The position numbers and the translations under genes were made by a program. 36,710 nucleotides of DNA, taken from assembly GCA_947063675.1 (NCBI GenBank), contig CAMSTM010000016.1:1-36710 (forward strand), read 5' to 3'. The notes below the pieces were generated by a model. That model made no database searches and was not told the origin of the DNA. It saw only the letters and a list, made by a program, of their open reading frames with translations. Positions 28,509 through 36,710 of the stretch are shown here, piece by piece; positions within the stretch are counted from its first letter, which is position 1, and each line of letters starts with the position of its first letter. This DNA is from an uncultured Lachnospiraceae bacterium. Its GTDB lineage: Bacteria; Bacillota; Clostridia; Lachnospirales; Lachnospiraceae.

Positions 28509-29995
28509 CCTCTGTCCTCCGATGGCAGAAAACTGCCGGCAGTTTCAAGCAGATACCAGGAATCCCCGCCTGCTTTCCTTATGGCGCCCTCATCAACGTT
28601 AAGCTCCCGGGCGAGAATTTCCACCACTTTGGGGTTGCAGAATCCTGACTGGCACCGTCCCATTCCGGCTCTTGTTCTTCTTTTAACGCCGTCTGTGGTC
28701 TTTGCCCCGAGGGGTCTTCTTATGGCCTCTAAAATTTCCCCCTCCGTCACCATCTCGCAGCGGCAGATAACGTTGCCGTAAGCAGGATTTTCTTTTATCA
28801 GTCTCTGCCTCTCCTCGTCCGAGGCTGATTCCATGCATGGAATCCCCTTTCGGGTGCTTACAAAGTCCTTCTTTTCCCGGGGCTTTAAAATTGCCCTTAC
28901 CATTTCCGCCACGTACTCGCCCACGGCGGGCGCGCAGGAAAGTCCCGGCGATTCCATCCCGGCCACGTCGATAAAGCCCGGAGCGTCCGCCGCTTCCCCG
29001 ATAACGAAATCTTCCTCCATTGCCGGTGCAGTCCCTGCCGCATGCGGCGGAACCGTGACGTGGGCCCGCAGCCCTGCAAAGGAAGTAATCACTTCCCTTC
29101 CGGGAATATTTTTTACGCTGAGTGCCGCCTTTGCCCCCACTTGCTTCATGCCGTCCGCCGAAGTCTGCGTCCCTTCCTTATCGGGAATATCAAGCGCCGT
29201 CGGTCCGGTAAGAAGATTTCCGTGAACGGTGGGCGTTACAAGTATGCCCTTGCCAAGGGCTGTGGGGAGCTGGAATAAGGTATGGCTCACCAGATTTCCC
29301 ACATTTTTGTCGTAAAGAAGATACTCTCCCTTTCGGGGAACAATCTCCATTTTGGAATCGCTTACCATATTGTGGAGCTTATCCGCATAAACGCCGGCGG
29401 CGTTCACCACCACCTTCGTCTCGTACCCGCCGTTCCCTGTGCGGATAAGATATCCCTGCTCTTTTCTTTCAATGGCTTCCACTTCCTCGCCGAAACAAAA
29501 TTCAACGCCGTTTACCGCCGCGTTTTCCGCCAGCGCTATGGTCAGCCCGAAAGGACACACGATTCCGCCTGTGGGCGCGTAAAGCGCAGCCACCGCGTCG
29601 TCCCCCACATTCGGCTCCAGCGCAAGAAGTTCTTCCCGGTTTAAAATGGAAATTTCTTCCACCCCGTTCGCCTCTCCTCTTGCCTTCAGCTCCTCCAGCT
29701 TTCCAATGTCCTTTTCGTCAAAGCAAAGCACAATCGAACCGTTTTTCTTATAGGAAAAATCAAGTTCTCTGGAAAGCGCCTCCATCTTCCGGCTTCCCGC
29801 CAGATTGAGCCTGGCCTTTAAGGTTCCCGGAACGGCGTCGTAACCGGCATGCACAATTCCGCTGTTTGCCTTGGACGTTCCTTCACAGACGTCGGATGCT
29901 TTTTCAAGCACCGCAATTTTCATCTCCGTCCGGGCCAGTTCCCTTGCAACGGCGCACCCGCTGACGCCGGCCCCGATAATAATCACATCATACAT
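28505..29995 (-). CDS. NAD/FAD-dependent oxidoreductase, GlpA-like glycerol-3-phosphate dehydrogenase with BFD [2Fe-2S] domain
   Basis: 'YDVIIIGAGVSGCAVARELARTEMKIAVLEK', 'SKANSGIVHAGYD', C-terminal 'VICRCEMVTEGEILEAIRRPLGAKTTDGVKRRTRAGMGRCQSGFC'; next to glpK. Confidence 0.92.
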   Translation of the reverse strand: MYDVIIIGAGVSGCAVARELARTEMKIAVLEKASDVCEGTSKANSGIVHAGYDAVPGTLKARLNLAGSRKMEALSRELDFSYKKNGSIVLCFDEKDIGKLEELKARGEANGVEEISILNREELLALEPNVGDDAVAALYAPTGGIVCPFGLTIALAENAAVNGVEFCFGEEVEAIERKEQGYLIRTGNGGYETKVVVNAAGVYADKLHNMVSDSKMEIVPRKGEYLLYDKNVGNLVSHTLFQLPTALGKGILVTPTVHGNLLTGPTALDIPDKEGTQTSADGMKQVGAKAALSVKNIPGREVITSFAGLRAHVTVPPHAAGTAPAMEEDFVIGEAADAPGFIDVAGMESPGLSCAPAVGEYVAEMVRAILKPREKKDFVSTRKGIPCMESASDEERQRLIKENPAYGNVICRCEMVTEGEILEAIRRPLGAKTTDGVKRRTRAGMGRCQSGFCNPKVVEILARELNVDEGAIRKAGGDSWYLLETAGSFLPSEDRG

Positions 29996-30012
29996 AGTTT
30001 TTTACCTCTGAT

Positions 30013-30058
30013 TTTTTAAAAGGCCATACAAAATTGATAGCTTATTTTTTGTATGACC
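30013..30058 (-). terminator. Intrinsic terminator between map and the glp operon
   Basis: Minus strand GGTCATACAAAA-N13-TTTTGTATGGCC followed by TTTTAAAAAATC; 12-bp stem with one G.U. Confidence 0.7.
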
Positions 30059-30093
30059 GCTTAATTTTTCTGAAAATAACAAGTATTCATTTG

Positions 30094-30966
30094 TTACCAT
30101 GTGAGAACCTCGTAACCGTCCTTTGTGACCGCTACGGTGATTTCCCACTGTGCCGAGGGCTTGCCGTCCGCTGTATAGACCGTCCACCCGTCGTTATCGT
30201 CCACATAAATTTCGCTGGTTCCCATATTCACCATGGGCTCAATGGTAAACACCATTCCCGGCACCATCAGCATTTCCGTGCCGGCGCTTGTCACATAGCT
30301 CACAAAGGGCTCCTCGTGAAATTCCAGTCCGATTCCATGGCCGCCGATGTCAACCACCACGCTGTAGCCGTTTTTCCTGGCATGGTCGTTCACCGCCTGC
30401 GCCATGTCGCCCAGGAAATTCCAGGGTTTCACCATGGACAGCCCCAGCTCCATGCACTCCTTTGTAACCTCCACAAGCTTCCGCTTTTCCCCGCTCACCT
30501 GACCGATGCAGTACATTCTGGAAGAGTCGGAATAGTAACCTTTATACAGGGTAGACACGTCCACATTGATAATATCCCCGTCCTTCAAAATTACGTCCTT
30601 TGACGGGATTCCGTGGCAGACCACCTCGTTTATGGAAGTACACACGCTTTTGGGAAAGCCCTCATAGTTAAGGGGAGCTGCAATTCCGCCCATCCTTGCG
30701 GTTACCTCCGTTACCACATCGTCAATCTGCTGGGTGCTGACGCCCGGCCCTATCATTTCTCCCACGGCGTCCAGAACGGCCATATTGATGACGCTGCTTT
30801 CCCTGATTCCCTGTATCTGCTTTTCTGTTTTCAGAATATTCCCCGGCGGTACGATATGCCCCTCCAGCTCATAACGATGAATCTTTTCGTCCATAGCCAT
30901 ATGGCAGGCTTTATATTTTCTGCCGCTGCCGCACCAACAGGAATCGTTTCTACCTAACTTTACCAT
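30094..30966 (-). CDS. map: Type I methionyl aminopeptidase with N-terminal SEC-C zinc motif
   Basis: SEC-C 'GRNDSCWCGSGRKYKACH'; MetAP 'NEVVCHGIPSKDVILKDGDIINVDVSTLYKGYYSDSSRMY', 'GHGIGLEFHEEPFV', 'TIEPMV'. Confidence 0.96.
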   Translation of the reverse strand: MVKLGRNDSCWCGSGRKYKACHMAMDEKIHRYELEGHIVPPGNILKTEKQIQGIRESSVINMAVLDAVGEMIGPGVSTQQIDDVVTEVTARMGGIAAPLNYEGFPKSVCTSINEVVCHGIPSKDVILKDGDIINVDVSTLYKGYYSDSSRMYCIGQVSGEKRKLVEVTKECMELGLSMVKPWNFLGDMAQAVNDHARKNGYSVVVDIGGHGIGLEFHEEPFVSYVTSAGTEMLMVPGMVFTIEPMVNMGTSEIYVDDNDGWTVYTADGKPSAQWEITVAVTKDGYEVLTW

Positions 30967-30994
30967 CTCTTTATGTCTTCTTTACCAAGTCTTT

Positions 30995-31684
30995 TTATTC
31001 AAGTCTTTCTTTATGAAGCGCTTCCTTTTCCCGGAAAGCTTTCATAAACTGCGAAATATTGTCGCTGATGCTGCGCTTTTTAAATACCGCAGACCCGGCC
31101 ACGCACACGTCCGCGCCGGCTTCAATGACGTCCCGCACATTTTTCTTGCCCAGTCCGCCGTCCACCTCGATTTTGACAGGCAGTCCCTTTTCGTCTAAAA
31201 AGCTCCGAAGCTGTCTGATTCTGTCATAGGCTTCCGGCATAAAAGGCTGGCCCCCAAAGCCCGGCTCCACGCTCATAATAAGAACCATTTCCACCTCGGA
31301 AAGGTAGGGATATACCGCTTCCACCGGCGTTGCGGGTTTAATGGAAATACCGGCCTTAAGCCCCGCCTTATGGATATTTTCTATCACCTTATGGGCGTCC
31401 TCTACGGCCTCTAAATGGAAAGTAACGCCGTCCGCCCCGCAGGCTGCAAATTCCTCAATATACCTCCCCGGGTCCGCTATCATAAGGTGCACGTCAAAAA
31501 ACTGTCGGCTGGTTTTTCTGATGGATGTGATAAGGGGCATCCCGAAAGAAATGCTGGGCACAAAAATACCGTCCATCACATCAATATGAAGATATTCCGC
31601 CCCCGCTTCTTCCGTTTCCCTGATTTGCTGTCCCAGTATGTTAAAGTCTGCCGCAAGAAGAGACGGCGCCAAAATATATCTCAT
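30995..31684 (-). CDS. rpe: Ribulose-phosphate 3-epimerase
   Basis: 'LAPSLLAADF', 'YLHIDVMDGIFVPSISFG', 'DVHLMIADPGRYIEEFAACGADGVTFHLEA', 'VLIMSVEPGFGGQPFMPEAYDRIRQLR'. Confidence 0.97.
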   Translation of the reverse strand: MRYILAPSLLAADFNILGQQIRETEEAGAEYLHIDVMDGIFVPSISFGMPLITSIRKTSRQFFDVHLMIADPGRYIEEFAACGADGVTFHLEAVEDAHKVIENIHKAGLKAGISIKPATPVEAVYPYLSEVEMVLIMSVEPGFGGQPFMPEAYDRIRQLRSFLDEKGLPVKIEVDGGLGKKNVRDVIEAGADVCVAGSAVFKKRSISDNISQFMKAFREKEALHKERLE

Positions 31685-31699
31685 GTCATCTCCAACTTT

Positions 31700-32656
31700 C
31701 TATTTCAGAAAATCTTTAATCTGCTCGTAAATACCCTTGCCGTCCAATTTATATTTCTCAACCAGAGCCGCCGCGGAACCGGACTCTCCAAACACGTCCT
31801 GCATTCCGATTTTCATAACGGGAACCGGATAAGACTTACAGAGGGCGTCGCACACCGCGCTGCCCAGTCCGCCGATTACGGAATGTTCCTCCGCCGTCAC
31901 CACTTTCCCGGTTTTTCTTGCGGAGTTTACAATAATCTCCTCGTCAAGGGGCTTGATGGTACAGATGTTAATCACCTCGGCGCTGATGCCCTCCTGCGAA
32001 AGCATTTCCGCCGCTTCAAGGGCGCTGCCCACACAGATGCCTGTGGCTGCAATGGTGACGTCCTCTCCCTCCCGGACCACCGTTCCCTTCCCTATTTCAA
32101 ATTTGTAATCCGGCCTGTCGTTAATCACAGGACAGGCAGCCCGCCCGAACCGCATGTAAACAGGGCCTTCATAGGCTGCAGCCGCTTTCACCGCCGCTTT
32201 TGCCTCCACGTCGTCTGCCGGACACATTACCACCATGCCCGGAATCGTTCTCATAAGGGCAATGTCCTCGTTGCACTGGTGGGACGCGCCGTCTTCTCCT
32301 ACGGTGATTCCCGCATGGGTGGCGCCGATTTTTACATTCAAATGGGGATATCCCACGGAATTTCTCACCTGCTCAAAAGCCCGGCCCGCCGCAAACATGG
32401 CAAAGCTGCTGACAAAAGGAATCTTGCCTGTGGTTGCAAGCCCGGCTGCAATTCCCACCATATTGCATTCCGCAATGCCGCAGTCAATGTGCCGCTCAGG
32501 ATACGCTTTTTTGAATACGCCCGTCTTGGTGGCCGCCGCCAAATCCGCGTCCAGCACCACCACGTCGGGATTTTCGGCTCCCAGCTCAAGCAGCGCGTTT
32601 CCGTAGCTTTCTCTGGTTGCAATCTTCTTAACTTCTTTTTTATTTACATCCGCCAT
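31700..32656 (-). CDS. Transketolase C-terminal subunit
   Basis: 'ATRESYGNALLELGAENPDVVVLDADLAAATKTGVF...IDCGIAECNMVGIAAGLATTGKIPFVSSFAMFAAGRAFEQVRN'. Confidence 0.96.
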   Translation of the reverse strand: MADVNKKEVKKIATRESYGNALLELGAENPDVVVLDADLAAATKTGVFKKAYPERHIDCGIAECNMVGIAAGLATTGKIPFVSSFAMFAAGRAFEQVRNSVGYPHLNVKIGATHAGITVGEDGASHQCNEDIALMRTIPGMVVMCPADDVEAKAAVKAAAAYEGPVYMRFGRAACPVINDRPDYKFEIGKGTVVREGEDVTIAATGICVGSALEAAEMLSQEGISAEVINICTIKPLDEEIIVNSARKTGKVVTAEEHSVIGGLGSAVCDALCKSYPVPVMKIGMQDVFGESGSAAALVEKYKLDGKGIYEQIKDFLK

Positions 32657-33501
32657 TACGCTTCTCCTTCCTTCGCCAGTTCTTCGCCAATCTTCTCAAG
32701 GTCCGCCATTGCCACCGCGTACTGCTCGTCGCCGGGCGCCTTGCCGTGCCAGTCAACGCTTCCCTCCATGAAAGAAACCCCTTTGCCCTTTAAGCTGTGG
32801 GCGATAATTGCCGTGGGCATCCCTTTTGTCTCCCTTGCTTCCTTAAAAGCTGCCCGGATTGCGTCAAAATCATGGGCGTCCACATTTATCACATGAAAAT
32901 TAAAAGCTTCAAATTTTTTATCTATCGGATAAGGGGAGCAGACCTCCGCCACAGGCCCGTCTATCTGCAGCCCGTTATTATCCACAATCACTACCAGATT
33001 ATCCAGCTTGCGGTGTCCCGCAAACATGGAAGCCTCCCAGACCTGTCCTTCTTCTAACTCGCCGTCGCCTAAAAGCGTATAAACTCGGAAATCCTTTCCG
33101 TCCATCTTAGCGGAAAGCGCCATGCCTACCGCCGCGGAAATCCCCTGTCCCAGAGAACCGCTGGACATATCCACGCCGGGAACATGCTGCAGGCAGGGAT
33201 GTCCCTGAAGATAAGAGCCCAGCTTACGCAGCGTTGTCAAATCCTCCACCGGGAAAAATCCTCTGTGCGCCAAAGCGGAATAAAGCCCCGGAGCCGTGTG
33301 TCCCTTGGACAGCACAAAACGGTCTCTGCTTTCCATTTTGGGATTTTTCGGGTCAACATTCATCTCTTCAAAATAGAGATATGTATAAATGTCAGCCGCA
33401 GATAATGAACCGCCCGGATGTCCCGCTTTTGCGCTGTGGACTGCCGTAACGATACCCTTGCGCACTTCATTTGCCGTTTTTTTCAGTTCCAGATTATTCA
33501 T
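32656..33501 (-). CDS. Transketolase N-terminal (TPP-binding) subunit
   Basis: 'VHSAKAGHPGGSLSAADIYTYLYF', 'DRFVLSKGHTAPGLYSALAHRGFF', 'GDGELEEGQVWEASMFAGHRKLDNLVVIVDNNGLQIDG'. Start ATG 33501 after GGAGGAAAGC; TAATG overlap with the C-terminal subunit. Confidence 0.96.
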   Translation of the reverse strand: MNNLELKKTANEVRKGIVTAVHSAKAGHPGGSLSAADIYTYLYFEEMNVDPKNPKMESRDRFVLSKGHTAPGLYSALAHRGFFPVEDLTTLRKLGSYLQGHPCLQHVPGVDMSSGSLGQGISAAVGMALSAKMDGKDFRVYTLLGDGELEEGQVWEASMFAGHRKLDNLVVIVDNNGLQIDGPVAEVCSPYPIDKKFEAFNFHVINVDAHDFDAIRAAFKEARETKGMPTAIIAHSLKGKGVSFMEGSVDWHGKAPGDEQYAVAMADLEKIGEELAKEGEA

Positions 33502-33591
33502 GCTTTCCTCCATTTCCGTCAACCGCGTTTTTGTAAACAAGTAATATTTTATCACAACTGCTTCATATAATCAAACGAATAGTCAGACGAG

Positions 33592-35565
33592 GTGACAACT
33601 TTGCCCTCCGAAAAAAAATTTACCCGAAAACAGAAAATATTATGCCTGGCCGTACTGATTTTGTCCGGCCTGTTTCTTCTATATTATTATCTTTTCAGCG
33701 ACAGCCGTAAATTCACGGTTCTCACCAGAGAACTGTTTTATTCCGAGCTTTCGGAAAACACCCTAAGCCTCCACTATACGCTGGCTTATCCCGAAAAATG
33801 GGGCTTTACCGGAGAAGCCGTACTTTCCTCCTATGAAACGGATAACACCGGCGGGGACGGAGACGGAACGGGAGCGGACACGCCGGACGAAAATCTGTCC
33901 CCGGCTGATGAAAACAGCGATTATGCGGATATTGCCGAAACCTTAAACCGCCTTTCCAAAATTTCCCGAAGCCGGCTAAACGACAGCGATGCCTACACCT
34001 ATGATTTGCTGGAACGCTATCTGACCCTCCGCCTTAAAGGGGCGTCATACCCTTACTACAGCGAGCCCCTCGCGCCCTCCTCGGGAATGCAGTCCGGCCT
34101 GCCCGTTCTCCTTGCCGACTATACCTTCCGCTCCGAAAAGGACGTGACGGACTACCTGCACCTGTTAGACCAGACGGATACTTACTTTGAGGGACTCATT
34201 CAATATGAAAGGGAAAAATCCGCAAACGGGCTTTTCATGTCTGAGACTTCCGCCGAAAAAATCATAAAGCAATGCGTGGATATCATGGACAAAAAAGCGC
34301 TTTCCTCCGGCACCCATTTCCTCCACGACACCTTTAAAGAACGGCTGGATTTGCTTGCCCAAAACGGCGCCATCACAGATATTCAGAAAGAGCACTGGAT
34401 TTCCGAAAACGACCGGCTTTTAACCACCGTTGTCGCTCCGGCTTACGAGGACGTGGCGGACGCCTTTACGGTTCTTTCGGGAACCGGCGTCAATACCATG
34501 GGGCTTAGCTATTTCCCCGACGGCCGCGCTTATTACGAATATCTGCTCGCCTCCACTACCGGTTCTTCCCGGAGCATTCCCGAAATCAAGGCTATGCTCT
34601 GGAACGATTTTCAGCAGAATATTGTTGCGCTGGTGAACCTGTACAATTCATGCCCGGAGCTTACGTCTGTAAGCGGCAGCTCCCGCGATACCTTCCCCCT
34701 TTCTTCACCGGAAGAAATGCTGGAGGATTTACGAAACCGGATTACGGATGATTTCCCGGATTTTCCGTCAGCCGAAAAAAACGGCGAATCAAAGTCCTCC
34801 CTTTTTCCCTCTGTCAGGAAAGCATCCGGCCAGGCCGACTCAACTTTAATTACAAACCGGGAGGCTTTCGTACCCGGTTACACTGTTAAAAGCGTATCTC
34901 CTTCCATGGAAAACTATACCAGCCCCGCTTACTACCTCACGCCGCCCATTGACGATATGACCAACAACGTTATTTATATTAACCACAAAAACTCCCCCGA
35001 CGCCCTTACCCTTTATACCACACTGGCCCACGAGGGCTACCCGGGGCATCTTTACCAGACGGTTTACAGCCAGATATATATGAACGGCCAGAACGTTTCC
35101 CCTATCCGCTATCTGCTCCATTACGGCGGGTACGTGGAGGGCTGGGCCCTTTATGTGGAAAATCTCTCCTATGTTTATGCCGGTCAGCTTCTGGGAAAAG
35201 ACCGACCTCTGGAAGCTCTGTGGTACGAAGCCTGCCGGCTCGACAGGAATCTTCAGTTATGCCTTTATTCTCTGCTGGATATCGCCATTCATTATGAAGG
35301 GGCGACGCCGAAACAGGTTCGGGCAATCCTTGGCAAAATGGGGATTACAAACGCGGAAACCGCATCCTCCATCTATCAGTATATCGTGGAGGAGCCTGTG
35401 AATTATCCGAAGTATTATCTTGGTTTTCTGGAATTTCTCAGCTTAAGGGACGCGGCGCGCCAATTATGGGGAGAGGAATTTACCCTGCGGCGTTTCCATC
35501 AGTTTGTGCTGGAAAACGGTCCGTCTGATTTTCAGGGGTTGCGGGAGAGGCTGGGGGTATCATAA
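33592..35565 (+). CDS. DUF885 family membrane-anchored metallopeptidase-like protein
   Basis: N-terminal TM helix; 'NHKNSPDALTLYTTLAHEGYPGHLYQTVY' (HExxxxH-type motif) and 'YGGYVEGWALYVENLSY' typical of DUF885. TTG at 33601 with upstream GAGGTG may be the true start. Confidence 0.88.
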   Translation: MTTLPSEKKFTRKQKILCLAVLILSGLFLLYYYLFSDSRKFTVLTRELFYSELSENTLSLHYTLAYPEKWGFTGEAVLSSYETDNTGGDGDGTGADTPDENLSPADENSDYADIAETLNRLSKISRSRLNDSDAYTYDLLERYLTLRLKGASYPYYSEPLAPSSGMQSGLPVLLADYTFRSEKDVTDYLHLLDQTDTYFEGLIQYEREKSANGLFMSETSAEKIIKQCVDIMDKKALSSGTHFLHDTFKERLDLLAQNGAITDIQKEHWISENDRLLTTVVAPAYEDVADAFTVLSGTGVNTMGLSYFPDGRAYYEYLLASTTGSSRSIPEIKAMLWNDFQQNIVALVNLYNSCPELTSVSGSSRDTFPLSSPEEMLEDLRNRITDDFPDFPSAEKNGESKSSLFPSVRKASGQADSTLITNREAFVPGYTVKSVSPSMENYTSPAYYLTPPIDDMTNNVIYINHKNSPDALTLYTTLAHEGYPGHLYQTVYSQIYMNGQNVSPIRYLLHYGGYVEGWALYVENLSYVYAGQLLGKDRPLEALWYEACRLDRNLQLCLYSLLDIAIHYEGATPKQVRAILGKMGITNAETASSIYQYIVEEPVNYPKYYLGFLEFLSLRDAARQLWGEEFTLRRFHQFVLENGPSDFQGLRERLGVS

Positions 35566-35567
35566 AC

Positions 35568-35604
35568 ATATGGCAGGCGGCAGTCCATTTGCCGCTTGCC
35601 ATAT
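35568..35604. terminator. Hairpin between convergent DUF885 and Mrr-like genes
   Basis: ATATGGCAGGCGGCA-GTCCATT-TGCCGCTTGCCATAT: 15-bp stem with one G.U, poor T-tract. Confidence 0.7.
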
Positions 35605-35607
35605 CTG

Positions 35608-36063
35608 TCAATCCTCCTCCATCATACTCTCCACATAACCGCCGTCCCAAAGCAATATTTTCAGTTTTTTCGCCGCCTCCACTGCCGGAGCGGTAAAATA
35701 CTGATTGGTCATTACGGCTCCCACCATCCTGTCATAATAGTCCCTGCCCGCGTAGGCTTCCTGAATCGCTTTGACCCCAACCGGCGCCGTGTAGCGTTTG
35801 CACTGAACGGCATATGTCACACCGTCCTTTTCCGCCAGAATATCTATTCCATAGTCTCCGCTGCCTCGTGTCACTTCCACCTCCACAAATCCCCTTCGTT
35901 CAAGCAAATCCGCGCAGAAATATTCAAATTCGTGGCCGTCCATATCCTCAAAGGCGTCTGTATATCTGCGGCGTCTTAAGAAAAACCAGACTGTAATTGC
36001 CGCAAAAATAAGAATAAGTATAATAATTGCCACTATTTTAAACAAAGAGACTATTTCCATCAT
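35608..36063 (-). CDS. Membrane-anchored Mrr-like (PD-(D/E)xK) endonuclease-domain protein
   Basis: N-terminal TM 'LFKIVAIIILILIFAAITVWFFLRRRR', then 'DGHEFEYFCADLLERRGFVEVEVTRGSGDYGIDILAEKDGVTYAVQCKRY' (GxD...QCK core). Confidence 0.87.
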   Translation of the reverse strand: MMEIVSLFKIVAIIILILIFAAITVWFFLRRRRYTDAFEDMDGHEFEYFCADLLERRGFVEVEVTRGSGDYGIDILAEKDGVTYAVQCKRYTAPVGVKAIQEAYAGRDYYDRMVGAVMTNQYFTAPAVEAAKKLKILLWDGGYVESMMEED

Positions 36064-36068
36064 AGGTA

Positions 36069-36710
36069 TTATCCTGCACTTTCCTCATATGTCAGATTTT
36101 TAACAATATCGTTGTATACGGAACTCCCGTCAAGCGTGGTTCCGAATGTGTCAATCCAAAAGGGTTTATAACCGCACCTGTACGCCGTCATTTGCGAAGC
36201 GATATTCGTAACGGAAGCCGAGTAAAAAGGAACAATCCCCCGTGCCAGCAGTTCTCCCGTCAGGCCGCGCACCAGATATGTCCCAAGACCGGCGTTTCTG
36301 TAATCTTCCGCCACATCCACGCCGACTTCCCAGACATCTTCTATGGATGATTCTGCCGCACCGGCGACTCCGATAATCCGGTTATCCCTTTTTGCAATAA
36401 AAACCGCTTTCGTGGGTGTTAAGCCCTTATCGTCAAAGGCCAGAGAGTTTTCAAACCCTTTCAGACCGTTTAATTGCAGAATATCTTTGCCTTCAATATA
36501 CCTGCAGACGTAACCGCGGGCCATAGACCCATTTCCCGCATAACCACCGTCGGAAATATCCGGAATATAATGTATTGTCTGCCCATACACAAACGGTAAT
36601 TCAAAAATTTCATCCTTGCTCCTATTTGGCAGCAGTGTTTTGGCTTTTGTATGCCAGTCCTTAGATGTGCAGACCAATACACAATTTTTATATGCCAGTA
36701 TTTTAATGTA
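36069..36710 (-). CDS. GNAT family N-acetyltransferase, 5' end truncated by window edge
   Basis: 'FIAKRDNRIIGVAGAAESSIEDVWEVGVDVAEDYRNAGLGTYLVRGLTGELLARGIVPFYSASVTNIASQMTAYRCGYKPFW'. The frame stays open upstream of the track TTG to the edge (YIKILAYKNCVLVCTSKDW...). Confidence 0.88.
   Translation of the reverse strand, partial: YIKILAYKNCVLVCTSKDWHTKAKTLLPNRSKDEIFELPFVYGQTIHYIPDISDGGYAGNGSMARGYVCRYIEGKDILQLNGLKGFENSLAFDDKGLTPTKAVFIAKRDNRIIGVAGAAESSIEDVWEVGVDVAEDYRNAGLGTYLVRGLTGELLARGIVPFYSASVTNIASQMTAYRCGYKPFWIDTFGTTLDGSSVYNDIVKNLTYEESAG

Noticed and set aside
31415-32896. 493-aa plus-strand ORF antisense to rpe and transketolase genes.
   Set aside because: Covers three confidently identified minus-strand genes; no recognisable domain. 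Antisense artefact of GC-rich codon usage.

Overview
Chromosomal window from a Firmicute, most likely a Lachnospiraceae-type gut anaerobe (inferred from gene content and style, not from a database search). It is densely coding; about 32 CDSs are supported. From left to right: (1) a plus-strand sugar ABC transporter (3' part of a solute-binding protein, two permeases) with a GH112 galacto-/lacto-N-biose phosphorylase; (2) flavodoxin, AIR-synthase/HypE-like and VanW genes, plus a 35-aa single-TM small ORF that the supplied ORF track misses; (3) the heat-shock operon hrcA-grpE-dnaK-dnaJ with a perfect CIRCE element and a sigma-A promoter; (4) a histone-H1-like Lys/Ala-rich protein, uppP and an aminotransferase; (5) a manno-oligosaccharide phosphorolysis operon (GH130, cellobiose/mannobiose 2-epimerase, GH130, manA) whose promoter lies inside a 15-bp inverted repeat; (6) a beta-glucuronidase with an E. 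coli-like 'Loop 1', paired with a LacI regulator; (7) a NUDIX gene and a glycerol/G3P module (glpK, FAD oxidoreductase fused to DUF1667, GlpA-like); (8) map with an SEC-C zinc motif, rpe and a split transketolase; (9) a DUF885 peptidase-like protein, a membrane-anchored Mrr-like nuclease and a GNAT gene cut by the right edge. I saw no tRNA, rRNA, CRISPR array, transposase or phage module. No large novel multi-gene system is evident. The best leads are the overlooked small ORF with its overlapping divergent promoter, the 61-nt near-perfect hairpin after dnaJ, the operator/promoter palindrome, the H1-like protein, and the orphan 62-aa gene.
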